A DNA stretch of 36,127 nt from an uncultured Collinsella sp. (GTDB lineage Bacteria; Actinomycetota; Coriobacteriia; Coriobacteriales; Coriobacteriaceae): the NCBI GenBank assembly GCA_958436995.1, contig CAUBMI010000016.1, positions 1-36,127 of the forward strand, read 5' to 3'. Shown in pieces: positions 5,747 through 13,747 of the stretch (position 1 is its first letter; every line of letters starts with the position of its first letter). The position numbers were made by a program, and so were the translations under genes. Below the pieces are notes generated by a model. The model ran no database searches, had not been told where the DNA came from, and was given only the letters and a program-made list of their open reading frames with translations.

Positions 5747-7186
5747 CTAGTCCAGACGACGGGTCTGCGCCACGTGCTTGTACCAGTAGGCGCTTGCCTT
5801 GGGCGTGCGCTTTTGGGTCTCAAAGTCTACGTAGAAGAAGCCATAGCGCTTGTTGTAGCCATTGGTCCAGGAGAACTGATCCTGCAGGCTCCACAGGAAG
5901 TAGCCGCCCACGTTGACGCCCACCTCCATGGCCTTGAGCAGCCAACGCAAGTGCTGCTCGATGTAGTCGATGCGCGGCTGGTCGTCCACAAAACCGTCCT
6001 TGTAGGGGTCCTTGTAGCCCATGCCGTTCTCGGTGATGAAGATCTGCTTGTAGTTGGGGTAGCGCTGCTTAATGTAGACGAGCAGATCGAACAGGCCCTC
6101 GGGATAGATAATCCAGTCCCAGTCGGTGGTGGGGATGCCGGGCTTGTTCACGTGCTCGCCAATGCCCTTTACGCGCCAGCGGCCGGTGCCCTTCTCGCCC
6201 GTACCGTTGTGGTGCAGGTCGTTCTCGCCGTCGTAGGCCTTGAGGAAACGGCACTGGTAGTTGTTGACGCCCAGGTAGTCGTTGTATAGCGCGGCCTCGC
6301 GCATAATCTCGAGGTCCTTGTCTAGGATCTCGATGGTGCCGCCCGAGACGGCAGCCAGGCGGTTGGCGCACTCGAGCGTGTCGGGGGCATAGTCGCCGCG
6401 GAAGGTGGCGTCGAGCAGGAACTGGTTTTGCAGCACGTGCTCGTTGTTGGCGGCCTTGATGTCGGCGGGGTCGTTCTCGTTGAGTGGGTACTTAAACTCC
6501 AGCGATTGAATGACGCCGATCTTGCCCTTAAAACCGCCGTTGTGGAAGGCCAGCACGGCCTTGGCGTGGGCGAGCATCATGTTGTGCTCGCACTGGAAGG
6601 CCTCGGCCAGATGAGCTTTGACGCCGCCGGGGAAGGTACCCTCGATGTAGGTGTTGGAGGCGTCGGCCCAGATCTCGTTAAAGGTGAACCAGTAGGTCAC
6701 CTGGTCGGCGTACTCCTTAAAGCAGAAGGTGGCAAAGTCCACAAAGGCATCGATGGTCTCGCGGTTGAGGAAGTCGCCCTTCTCAAAGAGGGGAAGCGGC
6801 GTGTCAAAGTGATGCAGCGTGACGAACGGCTCAACATGGTGCTTATGGCACTCGGCGAAGAGATCGTGGTAGAACTGGACGCCCTCGGGGTTGATTTCGC
6901 CGGTGCCGTTGGGGAAGATGCGGCTCCAGGCAATGGAGAGGCGAATGCCGTTGATGCCAAACTCCTCGCACAGCTCCAGATCGACGGGGTACTGGTTGTA
7001 GAAGTCCGAAGCGGGATCGGGGGAGAAACGGCCTTGGGCTTCCAGAAAGTCGTCCCAGGCAACCTTGCCCTTACCGTGAGTGCGGGTCTCGCCCTCTACC
7101 TGGTAGGCAGCGGTGGCGCCGCCAAAGACAAAGTCCTCGGGAAACTGCGCAGGCGGGTTGGTGACGCTAGCAGGGTTAACGGACAT
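5747..7186 (-). CDS. lacG: 6-phospho-beta-galactosidase (GH1)
   Basis: The 479-residue cytoplasmic GH1 enzyme hydrolyses lactose-6-phosphate to glucose and galactose-6-phosphate. The acid/base Glu171 is in TFNEI and the nucleophile Glu386 in ITENG. The C-terminal FSWTNGYNKRYG has the Ser, Lys and Tyr that bind the sugar phosphate in lactococcal LacG, which separates it from non-phospho beta-glucosidases. The N-terminal PEDFVFGGATAAYQVEG and the long shared stretch around FVTLHHFDTPLPLFEKGDFLNRE also follow LacG closely. It lies 66 bases downstream of lacE, with which it is probably co-transcribed. The ribosome binding site is weak (TTGGAT). Confidence 0.95.
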   Translation of the reverse strand: MSVNPASVTNPPAQFPEDFVFGGATAAYQVEGETRTHGKGKVAWDDFLEAQGRFSPDPASDFYNQYPVDLELCEEFGINGIRLSIAWSRIFPNGTGEINPEGVQFYHDLFAECHKHHVEPFVTLHHFDTPLPLFEKGDFLNRETIDAFVDFATFCFKEYADQVTYWFTFNEIWADASNTYIEGTFPGGVKAHLAEAFQCEHNMMLAHAKAVLAFHNGGFKGKIGVIQSLEFKYPLNENDPADIKAANNEHVLQNQFLLDATFRGDYAPDTLECANRLAAVSGGTIEILDKDLEIMREAALYNDYLGVNNYQCRFLKAYDGENDLHHNGTGEKGTGRWRVKGIGEHVNKPGIPTTDWDWIIYPEGLFDLLVYIKQRYPNYKQIFITENGMGYKDPYKDGFVDDQPRIDYIEQHLRWLLKAMEVGVNVGGYFLWSLQDQFSWTNGYNKRYGFFYVDFETQKRTPKASAYWYKHVAQTRRLD

Positions 7187-7210
7187 GATGATCCAATCGT
7201 CTAAATCGAA

Positions 7211-7242
7211 GGGCCAGCCGGTCTTGGATGGTCGGCTGGCCC
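7211..7242 (-). other. intercistronic hairpin between lacE and lacG
   Basis: A perfect 10-bp stem (GGGCCAGCCG, 7211-7220, with CGGCTGGCCC, 7233-7242) fills the lacE-lacG gap. It is not followed by a good T-run, so it may stabilise the upstream mRNA or partly terminate to make more LacE than LacG. Confidence 0.55.
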
Positions 7243-7252
7243 TAGGCGTTAC

Positions 7253-9028
7253 TTACTTCGAAAGCTGCTCGGAGACGAAGGCGAGAGACTTGTCGCCGTT
7301 CTGGGAGAGCTCAATGTACTGCTTACCGCGGCAGGCGACGCACTTGTTGCCCACGCGCTCGCAGTCTTTCTGAAGGTCGGCCAGGTAGCTGGCAGCCTGC
7401 GGGGCCAGGACGACCAGGTCAAAGTCGGGGAGCATGTCGACGTGGTTGCCATAGGCCTCGGCAGCGGTCTCAAGATTGATGCCGCGCTCCTTGGCAGCCT
7501 TGGCCAGTGCGTTGGCGAGCAGGCCCGAGGTACCGCCGCCCTGGCAGAGCACGAGCACGCGCTTGCCGTTGAGGTCGCTGGCGGTCGTTGCCTCGGCAGC
7601 GGGTGCTGCAGAAGCGGCAGGGGAGTCGACCTTCACGGCCTCGGCAGCAGCGCCGGCGGCAACGCTCTTGGCGTCAGCCTTGCCCTGGAAGGCATCGTTG
7701 AGCTTGGCGGCCTTCTCGGCGTTCTTGGCGGCGAGCTCCTCCTGGGAGATCTCGGCCTCCTCGGCGCACTTCTGGGCGTCATAGGCACGGAAGAACGGGT
7801 AGTACAGGACAAAGTCGACGACCAGGATGAGGGCGAGCATCACAAAGGCGAGCGGCTGGAAGCCCAAGCCCATGATGGTGCCGATGGGGCCGGGGACGGT
7901 CCAGGGCAGGGTGTACATAAAGCCGTTCATGCCCAAGAAGTCGATAAAGATCTTGAGGATCCAGATGTTGGCGATCGGGGCAAAAACAAACGGGACAAAG
8001 AAGACGGGGTTGAGCACGATAGGCGCGGCGAACAGCAGCGGCTCGTTGACGGCAAAGCACACGGGGACGATGGCTGCCTTACCGACGGCGCGCATCTCCT
8101 GAGACTTGGCCAGGAAGCAGAACATAAAGACCAGGACGAGCGTGGCGCCGGTGCCGCCCATGCAGACGACGAAGTACTGGGCACCCTGGGTCAGGACAGC
8201 GGAAGCGTGCTGGCCAGCCTGGAACGCAGCCAGGTTGTCGGTCATGTTGGCAACGAGGGCGGCGGCGATGGCGGGCTCGACGATCGAGGGGCCGTGGACG
8301 CCGACGAACCAGAAGAGGCTCATGGCACCGTAGATCACAGCGAGGCCGATGTAGCCGTCGGCGGCGGTGAACAGGGGCTGGAACACCTGGATGACGCCCT
8401 GGGCAAAGCAGAAGCCAAAGGCAGCGCGGAAGACGATGTCAAAGACCCAAAAGACGGTGATGCAGACGGAGAAGGGGATGATGTCCTTAAAGGTCTGCGA
8501 AATGTTGGGCGGAACCTGCTCGGGCATCTTGACGGTGATGTTGCGCTTAATGAAGAACTTGTAGATGATGCCGGTCACAAACGCAGCGATGAAGGCGGTC
8601 AGCAGGCCCTTGGAACCAAGGTAGGTGGTGTTGAAGCCGCTGGCGGCGTCCGTGGCGATCGTGTCGCTCGAAAGGAGCAAGAAGCCGATGATGGCCGCGC
8701 ACATGCACGAGATGAAGTTGATCTGGTTGTTCTTGGGCAGATCACGGTTCTGGGCGTCGGCGAAGTGCTTGGCCGTGGTGGCGGCGCAGGCGATGGCCAG
8801 GATGCCCATGGAGTAGTTGTAGCACTTCCACAGGGCGTTGTTGATGTCATCGGGCCAGTAGAAACCCCAGATGTTGGGGACCGAGGCTACCAGGCAGAAG
8901 ATGGACGAGAAGATGATGATGGGGATGACGGAGATAAAGCCGTCGCGGATCGCCTTGAGGTACTTGTTGCGGGCGATCGCGTTGAAAAAGGGTTGGCCCT
9001 TTTCGATGATGGCGATGAGTTGCTCCAT
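7253..9028 (-). CDS. lacE: PTS lactose transporter EIICB
   Basis: The 591-residue membrane protein imports and phosphorylates lactose. Residues 1-420 form the EIIC domain of the lactose/cellobiose family, with many hydrophobic helices and motifs such as FISVIPIIIFSSIF, FVGVHGPSIVEP and PVCFAVNEPLLFAAPIVLNP. A charged and Ala-rich linker (about 430-485) leads to the EIIB domain, whose phosphocysteine is Cys495 in VLVLCQGGGTSGLL. The matching EIIA, lacF, is transcribed from the other side of the LacI gene. The minus-strand upstream region holds a LacI-type operator (9089-9106). The next gene downstream is lacG. Confidence 0.95.
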   Translation of the reverse strand: MEQLIAIIEKGQPFFNAIARNKYLKAIRDGFISVIPIIIFSSIFCLVASVPNIWGFYWPDDINNALWKCYNYSMGILAIACAATTAKHFADAQNRDLPKNNQINFISCMCAAIIGFLLLSSDTIATDAASGFNTTYLGSKGLLTAFIAAFVTGIIYKFFIKRNITVKMPEQVPPNISQTFKDIIPFSVCITVFWVFDIVFRAAFGFCFAQGVIQVFQPLFTAADGYIGLAVIYGAMSLFWFVGVHGPSIVEPAIAAALVANMTDNLAAFQAGQHASAVLTQGAQYFVVCMGGTGATLVLVFMFCFLAKSQEMRAVGKAAIVPVCFAVNEPLLFAAPIVLNPVFFVPFVFAPIANIWILKIFIDFLGMNGFMYTLPWTVPGPIGTIMGLGFQPLAFVMLALILVVDFVLYYPFFRAYDAQKCAEEAEISQEELAAKNAEKAAKLNDAFQGKADAKSVAAGAAAEAVKVDSPAASAAPAAEATTASDLNGKRVLVLCQGGGTSGLLANALAKAAKERGINLETAAEAYGNHVDMLPDFDLVVLAPQAASYLADLQKDCERVGNKCVACRGKQYIELSQNGDKSLAFVSEQLSK

Positions 9029-9385
9029 GCAATGCTCCTAAGAGTCGGTGGGTTAGCAACGATGGTAACTTTTGGCGTTCGGTTGCCAAAATGTTGACGT
9101 TGCCATTTTGCGGCACAAATAAAGACGCGAATCGGTGGTTCCTGTGCCTGCGAACCGTCGATTCCTTACGCGTAAACGTTTGAGCCGCCCGGTGGCTCTG
9201 TGTTTGCACAATGGCAACGTTAACATTTGGTCGACAAAAGCCGTCCGGGGAAGCGGGATTGTCGGTGAACGGTAGGTTTTGGGTGGTGAGCGTATGGCGG
9301 AGGAGGCGTTAGATATACTTAAAGACGTTTCATTTGACTGCGTAGGGTGCCACCAATGGCATCGTTGACATAGAAAGATCGACCT
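9029..9385. promoter_or_regulatory. divergent lacE / LacI regulator control region with paired operators
   Basis: ATGGCAACGTTAACATTT (9211-9228) and its inverted copy with one change, AAATGTTGACGTTGCCAT (9089-9106), are good LacI-family operators, one on each side of the divergent promoters. TTTGGC...GCCAAA (9072-9091) adds a small inverted repeat. CGGTGAACGGTA at 9263-9274 belongs to a motif seen in other control regions of this window. TATACT (9314-9319) is a likely -10 for the LacI gene. Confidence 0.65.
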
Positions 9386-10390
9386 ATGGCCGCTGTTAAA
9401 AAATCGGTTTCTGTTAAGGACGTGGCGCGTCTCGCGGGCGTTTCGGAGCAGACAGTCTCGCGTACGGTGCACGATTCGCCCAGCGTGCGCCCTGAGACCA
9501 AGGAGCGCGTGCGTGCCGCCATGCGCGAGCTGGGGTATCGCCCCAATTTTGCCGGTCGATCGCTGCGCCGCGGCAAGTTTAAGACTGTTGGCGTCGCCAT
9601 GTTCAACATTACCGGCACCGGCAACCTCGACCGTATGGAGGGCTTTGCCGCCGCGGCCGACAAACATGGCTATGCCATCACCCTCACTAAAGTAGACGGG
9701 CATCCGTATACCCTCGAGAGCGCATCGTCGCGCATGAGCGCGCTGCCGGTGGATGGCATGGTTGTGATCATGAATCGCATGCCGGCGGACTTTGGCACCT
9801 TCGAGCCGCTGCCCGGTATGCAGACGGTGCTCGTTACCATGCTGGAGCACCCGCTCTGTTCAACAGTCGATAACGACCAGTTCGATTGCTCGCGCCAGGT
9901 GGTCGAGTACTTGCTGGGGCAGGGGCACAGGACCGTGCACTTTATCTCGTGCCCCGAGCGCTCGCTTTCGGGCATGCAACGCGAGGAGGGCTGGCGTGAG
10001 ACATTGCGCGCGCATGGTATTGAGCCGCCGCGACTCGTCCGTGGCGATTGGACGGCACGGAGCGGGTATGCTGCCGGTCAGGCTCTGGCGGACGATCCGA
10101 CCTGTACGGCCATTTATGCTTCCAACGATGCCATGGCCTACGGCTGCATTCGCGGGCTCGAGTCGTGCGGAAGGCGCGTGCCCGAGGACGTAAGCGTGGT
10201 GGGTGTTGACGATAGTTTGGGCGATATCGTGCCCGATCGTCGCCTGACTACGGTGCGCTTTGACAACAAGCGCGTCGGCATGTGGGCGGTCGACAAGATT
10301 GCCGGCGCCGAGGGCGCTGCACCCGGTGTGGAGCACATGCTGTTTCCGGGTGTGCTCGTCGAGGGCGATACGGTGCGCTATGTACGCTAG
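9386..10390 (+). CDS. LacI-family transcriptional regulator, probably of lacE-lacG
   Basis: The 334-residue protein has an N-terminal LacI helix-turn-helix (SVKDVARLAGVSEQTVSRTVHDSPSVRPETKERV) and hinge helix region (YRPNFAGRSLRRGK). The periplasmic-binding-protein-like sensor domain follows, with TAIYASNDAMAYGCIRGLESCGRRVPEDVSVVGVDD typical of the C-terminal half. It is divergent from lacE and followed by lacF on the same strand. Two near-palindromic operators lie between it and lacE, so control of lacE-lacG and of itself is likely. It is clearly paralogous to the LacI protein at 19399. The effector sugar cannot be read from sequence. Confidence 0.9.
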   Translation: MAAVKKSVSVKDVARLAGVSEQTVSRTVHDSPSVRPETKERVRAAMRELGYRPNFAGRSLRRGKFKTVGVAMFNITGTGNLDRMEGFAAAADKHGYAITLTKVDGHPYTLESASSRMSALPVDGMVVIMNRMPADFGTFEPLPGMQTVLVTMLEHPLCSTVDNDQFDCSRQVVEYLLGQGHRTVHFISCPERSLSGMQREEGWRETLRAHGIEPPRLVRGDWTARSGYAAGQALADDPTCTAIYASNDAMAYGCIRGLESCGRRVPEDVSVVGVDDSLGDIVPDRRLTTVRFDNKRVGMWAVDKIAGAEGAAPGVEHMLFPGVLVEGDTVRYVR

Positions 10391-10421
10391 GGTGCGGACC
10401 TGTTTGGGTTGCCGCTAATTG

Positions 10422-10522
10422 TGTTCGAGAATGTTCAGATTGGTTTAAAAACCGTTCACGGGCGAAAAGCAACCGTTCATAGCTCGAAATTACGTTTTGC
10501 GCTGTTCTTTTTTGTTTGAATG
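10422..10522 (+). promoter_or_regulatory. lacF control region: two DeoR/LacR-type sites and CCGTGAACGGT motifs
   Basis: TGTTC-GAGAA-TGTTCAGATT (10422-10441) and TGTTC-TTTTT-TGTTTGAATG (10503-10522) lie 81 bp apart. The second matches the site at the DeoR gene promoter in all fixed positions. Between them, ACCGTTCACGG (10451-10461) is the reverse complement of the recurring CCGTGAACGGT motif, with a partial copy at 10472-10480. Confidence 0.55.
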
Positions 10523-10604
10523 TTAATGTTCCTGCCATACACAGCGCAGCGCGTATGCCCGGACGCGATGCTCTCCGTTGGTTCATATGTGAAAGGAACG
10601 CAAT

Positions 10605-10943
10605 ATGGCAACCAAAGAAGAAATCTCGATGGTTGGATTCGAGATTGTCGCATACGCGGGCGACGCCCAGACCGATCTGCTTGCAGCGCTCGATGCTGCT
10701 CGCGAGGGTGATTTTGAGAAGGCCGAGCAGCTGCACAAGGATGCCAGCGATGCACTTATCGGCGCCCACGACACGCAGACCAAGCTGCTTTCGCAGGAGG
10801 CCGGCGGCGGCGAGATGGAGATGACCTTCATCATGGCTCACGCTCAGGATACTCTCATGACCACCATGATCCTGGAGAAGCAGACCCGCTTTACCATCGA
10901 TGCCTATAAGCGCATCGCCGCACTCGAGGCTAAGCTCGCCTAA
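10605..10943 (+). CDS. lacF: PTS lactose EIIA component
   Basis: The 112-residue soluble protein matches lactose/cellobiose EIIA in length and pattern. His79 in IMAHAQDTLM is the phosphorylated residue and Asp82 fits the metal-binding Asp of the trimer. It passes phosphate from HPr to Cys495 of LacE. The start has AAAGGA 8 bases upstream. Unlike the usual lacFE order, the gene is separated from lacE by the LacI regulator and reads the other way, so it probably answers to a different promoter carrying LacR-type sites. It ends in a terminator. Confidence 0.95.
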   Translation: MATKEEISMVGFEIVAYAGDAQTDLLAALDAAREGDFEKAEQLHKDASDALIGAHDTQTKLLSQEAGGGEMEMTFIMAHAQDTLMTTMILEKQTRFTIDAYKRIAALEAKLA

Positions 10944-10970
10944 CGAGCTCTCACAACCAAGTCCCCTTCC

Positions 10971-11004
10971 AAAAGCTCTGCCGCTACCCGCGGCAGGGCT
11001 TTTT
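10971..11004 (+). terminator. Rho-independent terminator after lacF
   Basis: AGCTCTGCCGC and GCGGCAGGGCT pair around a short loop and are followed by TTTTT, about 30 bases after the lacF stop. Confidence 0.85.
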
Positions 11005-11139
11005 CTGTTTACCCGGCACTTGGGGACGTTCCTTATCTGCCGGCAGTTTGGGACACTCCTGCCATGCATTCGATCCTTTGAGGATGGAAGAAACCGGGTC
11101 ATTAGGTTTGCTGCGGTGCCGACTCGGTCTGTCGGTTAC
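11005..11139. other. intergenic stretch with a partial TTGGGGACGTTC repeat
   Basis: CTTGGGGACGTTCCTTATC (about 11019-11037) and the following TTTGGGACACTCC resemble one arm of the TTGGGGACGTTCTT hairpin seen intact at 16088-16143. The rest of the stretch holds no gene that I can support. Confidence 0.4.
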
Positions 11140-11291
11140 AAAACTATGCCGGTTTACTACGATGAATCGCATTCTTTCAACTATGGAAAGAACAGCGTTA
11201 TCAAAGCCGCAGGTAGAAAGCTTGTCATTTTCTGCTAATAGCAAATGTGGTCGGTCCTATCGGTTTTATCGTAGTAAACCGGCATAGTTTT
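11140..11291. repeat. 152-bp inverted-repeat element, copy 2
   Basis: Perfect 24-bp terminal inverted repeats (11140-11163 and 11268-11291) begin AAAACTATGCCGG. Core CCGCAGGTAGAAAGCTTG begins at offset 67, as in copy 1 (1252-1403). The arms differ from copy 1 at two neighbouring positions, CA versus GG, and the opposite arm carries the matching TG versus CC. Sequence between arm and core is otherwise unlike copy 1. Confidence 0.8.
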
Positions 11292-11408
11292 GAAATGGCA
11301 CTATTCGACTAGCAGCGTTATGGAGCTTCTGCACGCCCTCCCGTTCGGTTTTTTGCTGGGTGGGTATACTTCCATCCGCAATACAGACCGGACTGAGGAG
11401 GTATCCAA

Positions 11409-12422
11409 ATGCCGGATAACGGGTCAATACAAAAAAGAGATGCGCGCGAGATGGCTCATGGGCGTCCTGTCCAGATAACCGAGCACACGACGGTAACCGA
11501 GCTGCAGCCCAGCCTGTCCGATGTCGTGTGCGCAAACAAAAAGCTGCAGATTGGCTTTATCGTTGCACTCGTGGTACTGGCGCTGCTGTCGGGCTTTGTG
11601 GCTCGTCCGCATTTTGCCGATACCAAAACATGGGACTCCACCATCGAGGTCATCGATCAAAAGAAAGGCAACGTACTGGCGCTCACGACCTCGTGCGTGG
11701 CGCTGTCTGCGGGCATTACCGCGCTGCCGGGTGATACGGGAACGCCGGTTGCCGAGCAGCTCGCGCAGCTTTCGGGTAACTTGGGCATCGTGCTTGCCGT
11801 GCTCTACCTCGAGAAATACCTGCTGACCATTTTGTGGTCGGTTGGCTTGGGCATCTTAATCCCGCTTGCGTTGGTGCTCTTTGCGGTGTCGCTCGGCATT
11901 CACGGGCGCTGGAGCACGAGCGCCGTCCTGCGCCGCGTGGCGACGCGCGTGCTGGTGGTTGCCGTGATCGGCATGGCGTTGGTGCCTGCAAGCGTATGGG
12001 TGTCGCAAAAGGTCGACGAAACGTATCGAGTGAGCATCGAGGCAGCCGAGCAAAAGGCGGCCGACGCTGCGAGTGCGGCAGATAGCGACAGCTCCAAGGC
12101 AAGCAAGAAAAAGACCGAGTCCACAGAGTCCAAGAACGTGCTTGAACAGCTTGCCGACGGTGCCTCGAGCCTGGTCACGTCGGTAACCAGTGGTGCCAAG
12201 CAAATGACCGACGAGATCGTGCAACAGGTGACCGACCTAATTGAAGGCGTCATCGTGATGATCGTGACCTCGTGCGTTATCCCGCTGCTGGTGCTTGTGG
12301 CGTTTCTGTGGCTGGGCCACACCCTGCTGGGGATTGATATCTCCGGTCCCGCGAACTATCTGACGGGTCGTTTCTTGAGCGCTCCGTCCAAACATGCCAA
12401 GAAGAACAGGCAGTCTGAGTAG
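11409..12422 (+). CDS. unknown membrane protein in the lac cluster
   Basis: I do not recognise this 337-residue family. It has a hydrophilic N-terminus (1-45), a first membrane helix (about 47-65, IGFIVALVVLALLSGFVA), an outside-type segment rich in Thr/Gly, two or three helices around 125-200 (LGIVLAVLYLEKYLLTILW, LGILIPLALVLFAVSLGI, VLVVAVIGMALVPASVWV), a long Ala/Ser/Lys-rich polar stretch (215-260), and a final helix (VIVMIVTSCVIPLLVLVAFLW). AGGAGG lies just before the ATG at 11409. It stands between lacF and lacA, but terminators on both sides suggest its own transcription unit. A link to lactose use is not shown. Confidence 0.8.
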   Translation: MPDNGSIQKRDAREMAHGRPVQITEHTTVTELQPSLSDVVCANKKLQIGFIVALVVLALLSGFVARPHFADTKTWDSTIEVIDQKKGNVLALTTSCVALSAGITALPGDTGTPVAEQLAQLSGNLGIVLAVLYLEKYLLTILWSVGLGILIPLALVLFAVSLGIHGRWSTSAVLRRVATRVLVVAVIGMALVPASVWVSQKVDETYRVSIEAAEQKAADAASAADSDSSKASKKKTESTESKNVLEQLADGASSLVTSVTSGAKQMTDEIVQQVTDLIEGVIVMIVTSCVIPLLVLVAFLWLGHTLLGIDISGPANYLTGRFLSAPSKHAKKNRQSE

Positions 12423-12459
12423 CTAAAACAGCTGTATATACCGGGGAATACCGCCGAAG

Positions 12460-12492
12460 GGGCGGCCGAGACACGTTCTCGGCCGCCCTTTT
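12460..12492 (+). terminator. Rho-independent terminator after the membrane protein gene
   Basis: GGGCGGCCGAGA (12460-12471) and TCTCGGCCGCCC (12477-12488) form a perfect 12-bp stem followed by TTTT. Confidence 0.9.
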
Positions 12493-12548
12493 GTTTGTTG
12501 AACACATGGTCGCTACGTCTGCGCCGGGCTCAAACGGTCGCCAATCAT

Positions 12549-12640
12549 CCGTGAACGGTATTTGTTCAAAAAAGAACAAAGATAAACAAATAATGGTTGC
12601 AGTCGCTGTTCGAATGTGTTCAAATAAACATGAACAGTGA
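12549..12640 (+). promoter_or_regulatory. lacA control region: CCGTGAACGGT motif, palindrome and LacR-type site
   Basis: CCGTGAACGGTA (12549-12560) is directly followed by the palindrome TTTGTTC-AAAAAA-GAACAAA (12561-12580). TGTTC-GAATG-TGTTCAAATA (12607-12626) matches the sites before lacF and the DeoR gene, and TGTTCA...TGAACA (12617-12636) is an overlapping inverted repeat. These are good candidates for LacR control of lacABXC. Confidence 0.55.
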
Positions 12641-12730
12641 AGAACCGCACATTCAGATGCCCGGACCTGAACGCGATTCAACACTTCCAAACAGAAACTA
12701 CGCACCTGCGTATCTCTCAAGGAGGATGTC

Positions 12731-13159
12731 ATGAGGGTTGTAATCGCTTCCGATGCCGACGGTATGTCGATGAAGGAGTCCATCAAGGAGATGCTCATCG
12801 CCGACGGTCACGAGGTCGTCGACTATTCCGAGACCCCTGCCGCGGACTTTGTCGATTCCGCGACCGCCGTTGCCAAGGACCTGCTGGAGCACAAGGATTC
12901 CCAGGGCTTCGCATTCGATAAGTACGGCGTCGGCTCCTATATGGCCGCCGTCAAGATCAAGGGCATGGTCGTCGCCAACATTTCCGACGAGCGTTCCGCT
13001 TACATGACCCGCGAGCACAACGGCTCGCGCATGGTCACCATGGGCCCGGGCGTTGTGGGCACCGAGGTCGCCAAGAAGATCGCCCGCGAGTTCCTGCGCG
13101 CACAGTACGCCGGCGGCCGTCACCAGATCCGTGTCGACATGCTCAACAAGATGGCCTAA
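12731..13159 (+). CDS. lacA: galactose-6-phosphate isomerase subunit LacA
   Basis: The 142-residue subunit works with LacB to convert galactose-6-phosphate to tagatose-6-phosphate. It follows staphylococcal LacA closely, with VDYSETPAADFVDSA, the stretch KIKGMVVANISDERSAYMTREHNGSRM and the C-terminal YAGGRHQIRVDMLNKM. It belongs to the RpiB/LacA/LacB family and lacks the active-site Cys that LacB carries. AAGGAGG lies upstream of the ATG. It is the first gene of lacA-lacB-lacX-lacC, with lacB 63 bases downstream. Confidence 0.96.
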   Translation: MRVVIASDADGMSMKESIKEMLIADGHEVVDYSETPAADFVDSATAVAKDLLEHKDSQGFAFDKYGVGSYMAAVKIKGMVVANISDERSAYMTREHNGSRMVTMGPGVVGTEVAKKIAREFLRAQYAGGRHQIRVDMLNKMA

Positions 13160-13222
13160 CGAGAACCACCGAGAACTCGAACTTCTACCTCAACTTGTGA
13201 ATTCAGACGAAAGGACGTTCTG

Positions 13223-13747
13223 ATGAAGAAGACCATCGCAATCGGTTGCGACCATATCGTTACGGACGAGAAGATCTATCTGGCCGACCGCCTGGAGCAG
13301 GCTGGCTACAAGGTGCTCGACTGTGGCACCTACAGCCACACCCGTACGCACTATCCCATCTACGGTAAGGCCGTGGGCGAGGCTGTTGCCAGCGGTAAGG
13401 CCGACTTTGGCGTGGCCCTGTGCGGCACCGGCATCGGCATCACCAACGCCGTCAACAAGGTTCCCGGCGCCCGCTGCGCCCTGGTCCGCGACATGACCTC
13501 TGCCCTGTATGCCCGTCGCGAGCTTAACGCCAACATCGTGGGCTTTGGCGGCAAGATTACCGGCGAGTTCCTGATGGCCGACATTATGCTTGCCTTCCTG
13601 GAGGAGCCCTACGAGAAGACCCCCGAGCACGATGCCCTGATTGCCAAGATCGACGCCTGCAACAAGGCCGACGCCGAGGCTCAGGCTGACCCGCACTTCT
13701 TTGACGAGTTCCTCGAGAAGTGGGACCGCGGCGAATATCACGACTAA
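13223..13747 (+). CDS. lacB: galactose-6-phosphate isomerase subunit LacB
   Basis: This 174-residue subunit supplies the catalytic residues of the isomerase. Visible landmarks are IAIGCDHIVTD at the N-terminus, the active-site Cys in GVALCGTGIGITNAVNKVPG, ALVRDMTSALYARRELNANIVGFGG and the conserved C-terminal ADPHFFDEFLEKWDRGEYHD. Length and sequence match LacB of Gram-positive bacteria throughout. AAAGGA lies 9 bases before the ATG. Confidence 0.97.
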   Translation: MKKTIAIGCDHIVTDEKIYLADRLEQAGYKVLDCGTYSHTRTHYPIYGKAVGEAVASGKADFGVALCGTGIGITNAVNKVPGARCALVRDMTSALYARRELNANIVGFGGKITGEFLMADIMLAFLEEPYEKTPEHDALIAKIDACNKADAEAQADPHFFDEFLEKWDRGEYHD

